NCBI GenBank assembly: GCA_027604685.1
Contig: JADHYX010000067.1
Span: 6,189 to 70,188, forward strand
Direction of reading: 5' to 3'
Origin: Lobulomyces angularis
Taxonomy: Eukaryota; Chytridiomycota; Chytridiomycetes; Lobulomycetales; Lobulomycetaceae
Length of the DNA: 64,000 nt
Shown: in pieces, positions 12,073-23,080 of the stretch
How the letters are laid out: every line of letters starts with the position of its first letter
How positions within the stretch are numbered: position 1 is the stretch's first letter
The notes under the pieces: generated by a model
What the model was told of the DNA's origin: nothing
What the model saw: only the letters and a program-made list of their open reading frames with translations
Databases searched by the model: none
Made by a program: the position numbers and the translations under genes

Positions 12073-13738
12073 ATGCATTTTTTGGCAAATTATTAACTCC
12101 AACTAACTCGACTAATTTAAAAAACACCTCTTGAAAAGTTTGCCTTAGTAAAAGTACACCCTCACTTTCAACTTCACAAAAATTTACTCTCTTTGGATTT
12201 AAATTAGAAGGTATACAATGAAAAACAGTTTTGGTACCAAAGGTCTGTCTCAAAACACTATTTTCTGAAGTTTGAATCAAATAACAGCTACTTACATCCC
12301 CTATCTTTGGTAATCTACTTTTTAAGTCCTTATCTAAATTATGCACCAAGCTGGAAAACTTAGAAGAAGCAAGTGGTTGAAATCGATATGTATTAAAAAC
12401 TAAAATGTGCTTCATATCAATTAGCTCCTTTATATCAAAATTCTTTTCATTTTTTAATATATCTGGATCCAATATTAAAATCAATGAAGTGTTCAATTCT
12501 ATCTTATTAATTTTCTTTTCCAACAGCTGTTCTTCGGTTTGAAACATGTATGACAAATTGTGTTTACCTGCAAATTCTTTTAATATATTTAAAGTTTCGA
12601 CATCATTTTCAAAAATTATAAATTGACAGGATCCTATAATTAGAGAAGAATACAGAGTTAATATATTCCATCACTTTTTGTCTATATTTTTTATTTTATT
12701 TTTTTAAATACCTTTTTCCCAAAAAGAATTTTTAAATTTCACCAACTCTGTAAAAAAAATTTCAACTGATTGTAGTTTTGTAAATCCAAACTCTTCTTTT
12801 TTAATTAGTTCTAATCCAAATCTAAAAAAAGCTATTTCATTATTACTGACGATTTTCTTTAGTTGTTTTTCATTGGTAGTAGTATCCTCTCCCCTAGTGC
12901 TACCCCCCGAAATTTCTTTTTCACGTTCTTCAATCTCCAATTTATCAAATTCTACTTCAGAATCACTGTTTCCTTCTGCTTCTTGCATTATCTGAGTTAA
13001 TTCTTCACTGGTAACACATTCTTCTTCTTGTTTCGATGCAGTTTTTTTTTTAAACTCCTGCAAATCGCTATTATCCTCAATACTCTTACTAACTCTCCTT
13101 TTTTTTTTAACATTACTTTCAGTATTTTCTTCAGGGTGACTATACTTAGCCTGGTGGTATTTATTTTTTTGATAACAGTTACTTCCATATTTACAAACTG
13201 TTTTCTTTAATTCTTCCGTTTTTTCAGTTTCAAAAAAATCTGTTTTTTCGTCGTTTGCCATAACTTGAATGCAAAACTCATTGTCTAACTACAAAATAAA
13301 AATAAAAAAAATTAAAATATTTTCTAGAAAATTAAAATAAATATCTATTTTTTTTACCAGAAAAATTTTATCGTCCTCAAACAGTTCTCGTAACTCCTTA
13401 GATCCCTCAATTTTTTCACCTTTCATTAGCAGCAGTTTCATTCCATTTCTTACTATGACGCTTGCATTACTACCTTATTATTTTATAAATTTAGTATTTT
13501 TTTTTAATTTTTTTCTTCATGTTTACAAAAAAAAAAAAACAAATTAAATGAAAAAAATTTGAACCATACCAAGTTGTTTTGCAAATAACTTGTTATTGTC
13601 ATCAACAAAAAGTTGTAAATGATTTCTGCTAATGCGATGCGAGTTGATTCCTAATTGATACCGGCCGATGGATACCTCTGTTCCTTTTTTTACTTTTAAT
13701 GTTTCAGTTGAAAATAAAGGTTTGAGAGTAAAACCCAT
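12065..13738 (-). CDS. FHA - PBZ zinc finger - macro-like protein (APLF-like)
   Basis: DNA-damage adaptor by domain content. Residues about 1-95 form an FHA domain: KGTEVSIGRYQLGINSHRIS with RNHLQLF, the phosphothreonine-binding G-R and S-R-x-H spacing used by PNKP, APTX and APLF to bind XRCC-type scaffolds. A PBZ finger follows: CKYGSNCYQKNKYHQAKYSH, giving C-x5-C-x6-H-x5-H, which binds poly(ADP-ribose). An acidic, lysine-rich linker comes next. The C-terminal part contains GTKTVFHCIPSNLNPKRVNF and GVLLLRQTFQEVFFKLVEL, resembling the macro segment found before the HIT domain in plant aprataxin. The macro part is divergent. It lies immediately upstream of the aprataxin HIT frame on the same strand, and its last codons overlap a strong splice donor, so the shown stop may be intronic. 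Confidence 0.8.
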
Positions 13739-14070
13739 CTTAATTTTTTTTTAAAAATCGCTATAAAAAAAATTTTTCACTTTATTTTTAGATGTAATTA
13801 AGAAAAAGGATATCAAAGCGTTCCATAATGTGTATTTATAACCTCTAAGTAGCAAGTTTATAATTACTTTTGAACAATGAAGGCTCTCAAAGTTGAAGCA
13901 AAATTGTTTTAAAAAAATGAAATAAAAAAAAAAAAAAGTATAGAAAACAGTTAGGAAAAAAAAAAATTAATTTACAGGAAAAAAAAATTTCCTTTTTTAG
14001 TTTTTTAAAAAAAAAAGAATTTTTTTTTTAAATTTGGAAATTAACGAGCAAAAATGGAAATTAATATTGA
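13739..14070. other. AT-rich intergenic region, nothing recognised
   Basis: Separates the start of the FHA-PBZ gene from the end of the KEN-box gene on the same strand. Only A/T homopolymers and no convincing open frame or RNA motif were seen. Confidence 0.5.
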
Positions 14071-15357
14071 TTATCGAAGGTTAATAAATTCCGGTTTTTG
14101 TTTAACCTTTGCTTTACATTTAGAGGTTTTATTTTGCATGCTTTGTTGCTTGACCTTTTTATCATCTGTTTTTTTCTTAATTAATATGGGCAGCTAAAAA
14201 ATAAAACTGAATTAAAATTCAAGCAGTCATTAAGATTACCTTTGATTTAGGTTCATCCTTGTTTTCAACAACAGTACCTAAAACTCTTCTTTTTTCTTTG
14301 TCTGTATTATGATGAATAGCAGTAACGACATCCTTCTTGCCTTCTTTCAATTGGACATTATAAGAATTTTCAGATTTAATTTCTAGTTAATAAATTACAA
14401 TACATAAATGAAATTAACAATACCTTTTTTTGACTTCAATTTCGACTCATATTGCTTATGATTACGGACAGGACATGTACCATTAACTGCGTGATCAGCT
14501 AAAGGGTTTAATTCACATTGAATCTTAGTTAATACTTTCTTCTCCTTAAGAACGTAGTCTTTATTAATAGATTTTATGCTTTGGAACATTTTGAAACTGT
14601 TTTCGCGTATATTTTCAAAATCCTCTTTTTTTAAATTAAAGTTTTCTTTCGTCTCAGAATTACTGTCTGGGTAAGTAGGTTCAGGGGATGGTGTGGACCT
14701 CTTCAATCTTGGAGAAGTGACTGGAGAGTATATAGGAGAGCGATTTCCATGCCTTGCCTGATCAATTGCATTCTCAGTATTTGATCTCTATTTTTTATAC
14801 AAAAGTAATAGAATAAATTCTTTTTATTTTTGAGAGTTATAATAACATCAAAAAAGATTGGTTTTGGCCATGATTATAGAAAAAAATTGCTAACTGATGC
14901 AATAAAATGAGAAAAAGTGTACGTACAATGTAAGTTATCTTAAACTGTGCACCAGGTTGAGGAGAAAAGGCTTCAGTTACATCAGCCAAAGGTGAAGGTT
15001 GAAAAAAGTTATCAATTTTCGAATGAGATATATTCTTTAAGGAGGTCTTCGACTTTTTGTTCAAGTGTTTTTGAGTTTGGTTGTTTAGATGTTTTCCAAC
15101 ATCAACGTTTTCCTTATCGTTTTCAAGCAAAATGTTCTTTTTTTGGTGATATTCAGAATCAACGCTTCGTGGTAGCTTGTCGTTTTTGTATGCAGGAGTA
15201 GAAAGGTTTTGTTTTGAAATTACACTTCTTGAGTTGAAGTTTTTGCAAGTAAGTTGGATTTGGTTCTCTAATGTGTTTTGAGAAACTTTAGAAGGTTGAG
15301 GAGATATGTTGTCATCACAGTAGACGTTAAAATAAGTTCCCTCACCTCGTTTGAGCA
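14071..15357 (-). CDS. Unrecognised protein with KEN boxes, CDK sites and a PIP-like motif
   Basis: I do not recognise the family. The protein has two KEN sequences (NDKENVD near residue 80 and ETKENF near 187), an RxxL (KRRVLG), and many SP/TP sites including SPVTSPRLK and STPSPEP, plus SHSKIDNFFQPSP, which looks like a degenerate PCNA-interacting peptide. The tail is strongly basic and ends PEFINLR. These features suggest an APC/C-regulated, CDK-phosphorylated cell-cycle or replication protein, but that is inference from short motifs. Four exons are visible, with introns near 14790-14930, 14385-14425 and 14195-14240. The start is uncertain: ATG at 15357 is the first in-frame methionine after a possible acceptor near 15380, and an upstream exon may exist. 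Confidence 0.5.
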
Positions 15358-15830
15358 TAGGTGAATCCAGCAATGTCCTACTTTATTTTGGTTTTATCCA
15401 ATCACTTTTTGGTTTTGGACTAAGGGTTTTAACCTGTTTTAACAACTTTAATAGAACTGAAGAATTGCAAGTTTTAAAAATATGAAAAAATTAGAACGGC
15501 ATTAACTATTTCTTAAGGCCAAATAACTTCATCTTTGCTGAATGGCATTGGAAAATGCTGATAGTAAAAAAACTAAATGATGGCAGAAGGAGAAGGACAA
15601 ATATAAATCCTACAGTAATGAAAAGCACAATACGAAAGTGAGCACTGAGGTACGCTTATTATAGAACTTCTTTTATTCGTAAACTAATTTAACAAAAAAA
15701 AGAAACTCATCTTAAATCTTCTTTTATATTTTATTGTTGCACCAACTTTAAATTTGTACAAAAAAAAAAAAGAAAAAACAAAAAACTTTTATATACCAGT
15801 TGCTTTTTTTTTTTGACTTTATTTTTACGA
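15358..15830. other. Intergenic region between divergent genes
   Basis: Lies between the KEN-box gene (minus) and the PRELI gene (plus). It may contain a first exon of the KEN-box gene, but no ATG-donor pair fits the required phase. No RNA or repeat was recognised. Confidence 0.45.
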
Positions 15831-16589
15831 ATGTTTTTATCTCAACTATTTGTTTATCATAGCCCGTAAGTTATTTTGGCGTTGTCTTTTAATTTAACAC
15901 CACTCACTTCCTGTAGCTTTCAGGCAGTTTCAGAAGCAGTTTTTAGAAAATACCCAAACCCTTTTGCTCAGCATGTTTATTCAAATGATGTTATTTCTAG
16001 AACTGTGGATGATAATGGTATTTGATTTTCTTTTTGTGTTATTTTTCTGATTGCATTGAAAAAAGGAAATTTATGTACTACGAGGTTATTTTTGAAAAAA
16101 GGAAGTTTACCAAAATGGGCAAAAAAATTATGGAATGTTGGTAAGTTGTCCATACTGGTTAACTGTCTTAAATTAATTTTGTTTTTTTTATTTTTAGGTG
16201 ATGTCTGGGTACTTGAGCAATCTATTGTTGACCCAATAACGCTTTCAATGAAAACTATAACCAGAAATTTATCTCATACGAAGCTTATGTTGGTGGAGGA
16301 AACACAAATTATAAAGCCACACCCCATAAATGTTTCTTGGACGCAGGTGGAGGCGTCGGCGAGAATAATATCAAATGTTAGCTGGAGCTCCCTAAGGTCT
16401 AGTGTGGAGCGATATGGATTTTATAAAGGGAAAGATAATATGATTAGGGTATATTAATTTTTTAATGTGCATTTTGTTGATTTTTTTTCTTAGTCAAGTA
16501 ACGGGTTAAAACATGTAATTGAAAATTTAAAAATGGAAAAGGAAAAAATGAAAGATAAAATAAAAACAGTGGTTGTGAACAAACTTTAG
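15831..16589 (+). CDS. PRELI/UPS-family mitochondrial lipid transfer protein
   Basis: PRELI/MSF1 domain protein. The family moves phosphatidic acid or phosphatidylserine across the mitochondrial intermembrane space with Mdm35/TRIAP1. Exon 1 (15831-15865, 35 nt) joins exon 2 at 15917 to give MFLSQLFVYHSPFQAVSEAV, then FRKYPNPFAQHVYSNDVISR, the family N-terminus. LCTTRLFLKKGSLPKWAKK and NVGDVWVLEQSIVDP follow, and SWSSLRSSVERYGF is the conserved C-terminal helix start. Five exons with introns at 15866, 16018, 16141 and 16449; TAG at 16587. Total about 185 residues, the usual family length. Which UPS paralogue it is cannot be decided here. Confidence 0.9.
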
Positions 16590-16861
16590 TTTTTTACGTC
16601 GTTTTTTTATTTTTATTGTTTTTTTCTTGATAAAATTAATGTGGAAATAGACGAATACTTTTCTACTTAACTATTGTTAAATAGTTGAGATAGTCAGAAA
16701 ATGATAAATTTTTTTTTTTTTTTGTAATATATGAATTATGTGATTTTTTTTGTATTAATTTTCCAAGAAAACCCCAAATTAAATTAATTCTTCATTATAT
16801 CAAATTTTTAATTGTTTTTAAGAACTCCAACTCAACAGACAGTGCTTTCAAGTGATCTTTT

Positions 16862-18201
16862 ATGCCAATCTCTTTACATTCACATTCTGGTGAATTTTGT
16901 AATCATGGTACAGGCTCCTTGGAAAGTGTAGTTATTAGTGCAATTCAAAAGGGTTTCACAGTTTATGGTCTCACTGGTTAGCTAATCATTTTTCTTTTGA
17001 AAAGTTTTTTTTTATATCTTTTCAAATGTTCTTATTAACTGCTGCTGATATTTTCTCAGAACACATACCAAGATTTAGCAATAAAGATTTATACCCAGAT
17101 GAAGTAAAATTTTTAATTTTTTATTTTTTTTTTATTACATCTATAAAGCAATTTTATATCATAAAAAGAAAATAAAAAAGAAAATAAAAAAGAAATTAAA
17201 AAAAAACTAATTTGTTTAGTCAGAATTAACCTATCAAGATTTAATAGAAAGATTTAATAAATTTATTAAAAGAGCGAGAGAACTAAAACTGAAGTACAAA
17301 AATGAAATTACCCTACTTATTGGAATGGAAACGGAATACATTGTTGATAATAAAAAGGACAAGGAAATTGAGGATAAGGTTATTTTTGATACTATCAATG
17401 AGTACAAAATAAAGTATTGCTTAGATTATGTTGTTGGATCTGGTAAAACGATATTTTTTTTGAAGTTAAAGTTAAGAAAATGATGCATATCTAGTTCATC
17501 ATGGTAATGGATATCCAATAGACTATAGTTCAGAAAAATATAACTTAGCAGAAAACTTTCTAGCATCAGCCGATCTTAACGTGGGAAACAGTGAATACGC
17601 AAAGACCAAAAATTTGATAAAAATTTATTTTCAACATCAGTATCAAGTAATTAAAAATTTAAATAAGCCAGACGTCATTGGGCACTTTGATCTCTGCAGA
17701 ATTTTTAGAAAAGATTTCAAGTTTGATCAAGAAATTTTACAGCAGATAAATATAAACCTGGATTTGATAAAAAAAAAAGATTTATTGATTGAAATTAATT
17801 CTAGAGCTTGGAAAAAAAATCTAGACTCTGCTTACCCGTTTAAGGACATTTTAAGGGTAAACACGAATTATTAAACATTTGCTTTATCATTTAATTTACT
17901 TAAGTAGTTGATGATCGAGAAAGATATTAAATTTACTCTGTCAGATGATGCACATGGACCGGATGAGTAAACATATACATATATTATTTTAAAAATTGAG
18001 TAAATATTATTTTTCTGTATTAGTGTTGGAATGCATTACGATAAACTATATCAATATTTGAATTTAATGAATATTAACAGAGTGTATTCTATTGAAGTTA
18101 ATGTTAATACTGGTTTAAAATCATATCAACCTTACCATAACATATTAGAAAATCAATTTTGGAAAAGTTTTGTATCCAATCAAAAAAATAATATTTTTTA
18201 A
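16862..18201 (+). CDS. HIS2: Histidinol-phosphatase, PHP family (HIS2-like)
   Basis: Catalyses histidinol-phosphate to histidinol in histidine synthesis, so this organism likely makes histidine. The start MPISLHSHSGEFCNHGTGSL carries the H-x-H metal-binding motif. LTEHIPRF, a GMETEYI segment, VGSVHHGNGYPIDY, a KPDVIGHFDLCRIF segment and TLSDDAHGPDDVGMHY supply the further PHP metal ligands. Six exons, with introns starting at about 16977, 17104, 17443, 17857 and 17967, all phase-consistent. TAA at 18199. It converges on the four-span membrane protein gene only 129 bp away. Confidence 0.92.
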
Positions 18202-18330
18202 ATTTTTTAATTGTGTACACTTTTTTTGTTTCATATATTTCTATTGTTTTCTGGATTCCTAGATTTATTAAAATATAAATTTATTCATTTGCATAAATAA
18301 TAGAAAAATAAATATATGAAAAATAAATAT

Positions 18331-19592
18331 TTACGCAGTAGCAGGAGTTGATGGAGGAAGTTGTTCATAAGTAACAATAAAATCACTTCGTTGATTGCTG
18401 GAGGGCAAAGAATTATCAGCAGTACTGTAATTAGCGTTTTCTACATAATAACAAGGTGGTGGTGAATCCTCAGCAAGGTTATTGCGCACTTCATGCACCG
18501 GATACGCTGGTAAATCAATTCCTCTTATACTTTCTCCACTGTTATGGATTCTTTCCTCTAATATTTGCACTTGACTTAGGCTAGCAAAGAGAAGAAGAAT
18601 GAGAGTCACTTTTCTTTATCAATTTAATTTATATATCAACCTAAGAGCAAAATTTAATTCACTGTCAAAACTGTCTCGGGTTCTGTTTCTATCATTGTTG
18701 AAACGGTATGGCCTGCTAGAAATGGGGGAAGTCCGATTAACTACCGTACTGGTAGATATAAAGCTGCTGCCGCTGCTACTGACTGTGTTTCTTCGTGTTC
18801 CATTGGAGTTTAGAAAGTGATAGTAGCTCCAGCAACAAAGAGAAAAGTAAAACAAAACAAAAATCAGAAAGAGAAGCAAAAAGCAAGAAACTAGAACAGG
18901 ATAAATGTTAAAAACACAAAAGTCAGGTTTTTTTTCTGCAGTCTCCATAAATTTATAAAATGTGTTATTTTTATTTTTTTCCAAGTCGCTGCTAAAATTC
19001 TTATTTGTCAAACTAAAAAAGATCAGATCCCCATCTTCCTTTTCGTGCTCTTTCTTTTTGTAACAACTTTTTGAATTTTTCACTTGCTCAAAAATCTCCA
19101 GTGACAATTTAAAAACTAGTATCAATGATGTTGCCAGTATTGACAAGGAATACAGTGTGCAAAATATTCTTATCAATTGCTTATTTTCCTAATTTTTATT
19201 TTTATTTTAAGTTTTTAAGTTCAAAACAAAAAAGTTCAATTTATTTTCATTTTTTGTAGTACTGATATCGTTGAAATCAATCCAAAAAAACAAACAAATA
19301 TAACTGCAGTTGAAAAAACTTTAAATGGATCAGATATTTGATTTATATTATAAAATGTAGTTAAACTTCAATTTTTTTTTTTTTATTTTTTTATTTATTT
19401 TACATTATTTTTTTTTGTTTTATTTACCCAAGTCCATATAATAAAAATCCAAACAGAGTTGTAATACTTATCACTATCGTTTGACTAAATAAGTTACAAA
19501 AAATAAAGGGTGAAATAAAACAAAACTTTATCGATTTATTATATAAAAGTTTACGTTTTAAAGTCGAAACAGCATAATTTGTAAAGTTTCAT
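18331..19592 (-). CDS. Four-span membrane protein with C-terminal PPxY (LAPTM4-like or tetraspanin-like)
   Basis: The spliced protein begins MKLYKLCCFDFKTQTIVIS, from a 38-nt first exon. It has four predicted membrane spans: TIVISITTLFGFLLYGLG, FSTAVIFVCFFGLISTISVL, LYSLSILATSLILVFKLSL, and FNIYPVLVSCFLLLFLIFVL. A lysine-rich loop of about 60 residues separates spans 3 and 4. The cytosolic tail holds PPPCYY (a PPxY) and DLPAYPV (an LPxY), which are ligands of Nedd4/Rsp5 WW domains. The CC-x4-T start, four spans and C-terminal PY motifs resemble LAPTM4/5 endosomal proteins. Similarity is topological only, and a tetraspanin relation is the alternative. Confidence 0.55.
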
Positions 19593-19926
19593 ATCTGTGA
19601 GGAAATTAGTTTCACTTTTATAGTATTAAGGTAATTATTTTAATTTTTTTTTTTTTTTTTTTTAAACGCGAAAAAATTTTTAATTTATTTGCTAAATGAA
19701 TAGGTAAAAAAAAAATGAAACAGCAACAAAATTATGCAAAATCAAGTACATTCAAATACGGTTTATGATTCTAGTAGTTTTTAAATTAAAAAAAAAAAAA
19801 TTAAATTATCTAATAACTAAACCGCTAAATTTGTATTTGTGAAGATATTAATTAAAAATTGGTTGAAAATATAATAAATTAAATACAAAAAATTACAAAA
19901 TAGAAATAAAAAGAAAATCAACAAAT
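19593..19926. other. AT-rich intergenic region, nothing recognised
   Basis: Lies between the membrane protein start and the AGC kinase stop on the same strand. It consists of long T and A runs; no feature could be supported. Confidence 0.5.
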
Positions 19927-21532
19927 TTAATCTCCATGTATAGATACTGATTCGAAATCAACAAATGGATCATCAAAAAGTTCACTACCATCAGCTGTCG
20001 AATCAGCAACAACAGTATTGCTAGTAAAACTAGAACATTTTTGACTAACACAACATTCATTTTCTAAATTTAAAGAGTTTGGTCCGTTGTCGTTATATCT
20101 ATAAAAATTTGATGTGTCTAATCTGTCTTTTAACACCGGAATGATAGGTGGTGTCATATTTCGTAAAAGGTCCCATTTTATACCTTTAAAAAAAGGATGA
20201 AGTTTTACTTGAGATGCACCAAATTGGCTGCCTAATCGCAAATCTTGGTCTTTAATCAAAAGTGAAGTAATCAAATTTTTAACCTTTGAGGAGACATGCT
20301 GGATGTTGTTTAGAAACTTAACTTCCTTTTTTAAAATATTATCAAAAGTTTCGTCATTATCTTTTCCCAAAAATGGAGTTTTTCCAAACTAATCAACTTT
20401 TTTGAATTTCTTGTTATATGAAAAAAAAAATACATACCAACATTTCGAAGATAAAAATGCCTAAACTCCACCAATCCACCGAGGAAGTATGACCAAGATC
20501 CAGTATGATCTCTGGAGCCATATATTCTTCGGTTCCAACAAAAGATCTCGTTTTAATATTGCAAGAGGAGTGAGTATCCAAATAATAAAAATCTTTTTCA
20601 CCAAAGTAAGATTTAAAGTGAGTTTTTTCTAAAACTGGATATGGAACCAAGTTATTAAATTTACTTAAATCAAAATCTGCCAACATAATGTGGCCAGTTT
20701 GGTGTAATAACACATCTAAAGGTCATTAAATTTTTTTCAACAAAAAAAAAAAAATCTTACTTTCAGTTTTTAAATCTCTGTAAATGAAGCCATGTAAGTG
20801 TAAATATTCTAAAGCACTGATTACTTCAGCAGCATAAAATTTAGCTTCCCATTCTTTCAAATGCCCTCTTTTATTTAATGTTCTAAAGAATTCGCCGCCA
20901 GCACAGTATTCCAAGATAAAATATATATTACTTTCAGTTTGAAAAGAATCATATAGTGTGACAATAAATGGGTGCTTTGATAATGTCTAATAATTTTTAT
21001 TATAAACTTCTGTTACAATAATATTATTTTTTGTCTGGTTACCAAAATTTCTTGTTCAGCCAAAACTCTTTTTACTTTATTTCTCTGGATCATTTCGGAC
21101 TTTGAAAGAACTTTCATTGCATATAAAGATTGATCACATTTTTTTTTAACTAGATACACTTTTCCAACAGATCCTTTACCTATGAAATAAAGTTTTAAAA
21201 AATGTTAAAAAAAAAGTTAGAACAAAATTTTTTCTTTTTTAACTTTTTAAATTTTTAATATTTTTACCAATAATTTTAACTTTTTCAAAGTCCTTCGGTG
21301 AAACTTTTAAAGAGTTCAAACTAGCAATTGATTTTAGTTTGGCAATGTTGTCAAAGTACAGTTGGTTTATTTGTTTAGGATTATTAGGTATAATTCTTGT
21401 TACTGAAGGGTAGTAGGAACTGAAAAAGAGGTTATTGAGAAAAAAAGTTACGCTCTGGAGTTTATCTGAAGTTGAGTGAGTTGTTTTTCGCTCAACTTCT
21501 AGTTCCTCTTGATGACATTGAGCGTCTGTCAT
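19927..21532 (-). CDS. AGC protein kinase, nrc-2/Kin82/Fpk1 type
   Basis: Serine/threonine kinase. Fungal relatives (Fpk1/Kin82, nrc-2) activate lipid flippases and polarised growth. The motifs run in order: glycine-rich [25 protein letters not shown] with the catalytic lysine, [24 protein letters not shown]-type catalytic loop, LADFDLSK (DFD rather than DFG, usual for this family), and [20 protein letters not shown] with [14 protein letters not shown]. An insertion between LADFDLSK and the activation segment is also typical. C-terminal [19 protein letters not shown] marks the AGC tail. ATG chosen at 21532; TAA at 19927. Six or more exons. No N-terminal sensor domain is visible. Confidence 0.9.
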
Positions 21533-22081
21533 AGCTATCTTTAGGACTTTTAGCAAGAGAAATTTAAAACTTTTCTTAAAATATTGAAAATTATACTGAA
21601 ATTATCTGAAATTATAAATTTTTTTTTTAATGTTTTATTGCTTCTCTTTTTTACATGAATTGCTATTTAAAGGTTTTACAGCCTCTTTTCTCTGTAGCCA
21701 TGTTTCCAAAAGAAACTGCAGAAACAGAATTTAAAGCTCAAAAGGGAAAAAAATAAACAAAGAATTTATGGAGCAATTTAGAAAAGAAGCTGACTTGCAG
21801 GCTCAAACATTATAACAGCCAATTTCATACTACATTGTACCAACCTATTAACGTAGTAACAACTTATTTCATAAAACATCATAACGACTTATTTCGTTCA
21901 ACATTGTAATAACCTCTTCTATTCGACCTCATTCGGCAACATATTCATTTAACTACTTTTCTTGATCAAGACATATAAATCATAATAAATGCTCAAATTA
22001 AAAACATCATAAATTAATGCTCAAACTATTCCCATTGAGACTAATTTAAGTATTTCCAAAATACATCTCCTGCTACACTAA
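21533..22081. other. Intergenic region with broken short frame and degenerate repeats
   Basis: Lies upstream of the kinase and downstream of endonuclease V, both minus strand. On the plus strand, a polypyrimidine tract ending in TGTAG near 21697 precedes ATG at 21700 and 18 codons (MFPKETAETEFKAQKGKK, stop at 21756). Another frame continues KEFMEQFRKEADLQAQTL to a stop at 21815. The two would join if the A run at about 21746 differed by one base. Degenerate repeats follow at 21805-21945. No known gene recognised. Confidence 0.35.
21805..21945. repeat. Degenerate ~25-bp tandem repeat
   Basis: Imperfect units begin ACATTATAACAGCC, ACATTGTACCAACC, AGTAACAACTTATT, ACATCATAACGACTTATT and ACATTGTAATAACC at roughly 20-26 bp spacing. 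It reads as a decayed minisatellite in the spacer. Function unknown. Confidence 0.5.
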
Positions 22082-22946
22082 TTAATCTTGTGACATTTTT
22101 CTAATTGCCTCCCTACTCAGTAAGTCAGCTTGTCTAATAGGTTCAACAACTCGATATTTGCTCAACTTTAAAGTCAACTGCACTGCCGTTACATTACTAA
22201 CTCTGTGCCCTGGTGATATAAACTGGCAATTTTTTGACAAACTTGATTTCACTGCACTACCATACACAAAACTGTCTTTTTTTCCTTTTAAAAAAATGAA
22301 GTTTCCTACTTTAGTCAACTCATCTTCTCTCTCTTTTATATAATTCAGATCTATTCCTTCTTCCGGAATTACTGTATTTATTGGTTTTTCTATTATTATT
22401 TCATCCATATTTATCTTACCGAGTAGTTTTTTACCACAGCCAATTGTCGGTATATCATTGACAACTCCAATATGGCAAGCAACACCAAATTTTTCTTTAT
22501 GAAGTGTTCCGTTTCCATCAACAAATAATAACTGTGGATAAATCTGAATATTTTCCATTTTTAAGTCCATTAATAATTTACTAATATGCTTTTCTTCTCT
22601 AAATGCTAAAAAACCGCTTATGTAAGGAATTTCCAGCTTTACCTTTTCAATTTTCTTGTAAACAACCTGTAAACTTGGATAAGCTAGGACTACTAAACAT
22701 GCGATAGCTGAATCTGAATCATCTGGAAAAAAACTTGGTAAATAACAAAAATAACAGAAATTAATAATTAGTAATTTTTCTTTGTGATTTCTCATACCTT
22801 AAATCACAACCTCCTACAAATTTTAAGGTATATTCTAAATCATCCAAAATAAAACCAAAACAATCTTCACTCACTCTTCTGCGTGCTAATTCCCTTTGTC
22901 TTAGTATGCAACTTTTTTGAAAACTTTCTAAATCAAAGTTGTGCAT
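22082..22946 (-). CDS. Endonuclease V
   Basis: Inosine-specific endonuclease (DNA or RNA). Family motifs in order: VGGCDLRY with the catalytic aspartate, PYISGFLAFRE, LLFVDGNGTLHKEKFGVACH, and IPTIGCGKKLLGK. The C-terminal PGHRVSNVTAVQL also matches. Two exons, with an intron of about 75 nt near 22722-22798. ATG at 22946, TAA at 22082. The protein is close to the usual 230-260 residue family length. It is divergent to the LAMTOR5-like gene with 134 bp between starts. Confidence 0.93.
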
Positions 22947-23080
22947 ATTTTTTAAAGTTCAATTCATTTTTAAGATTTTTCAAAACTATTTGTAGAACTG
23001 CAAAAGTTTAAAACTCCCAATAAGCAATCTTTTTTAATTTTTAAAGCAAATTTTAAGAGGCAAGTTTAGTCAAGAGTAAT

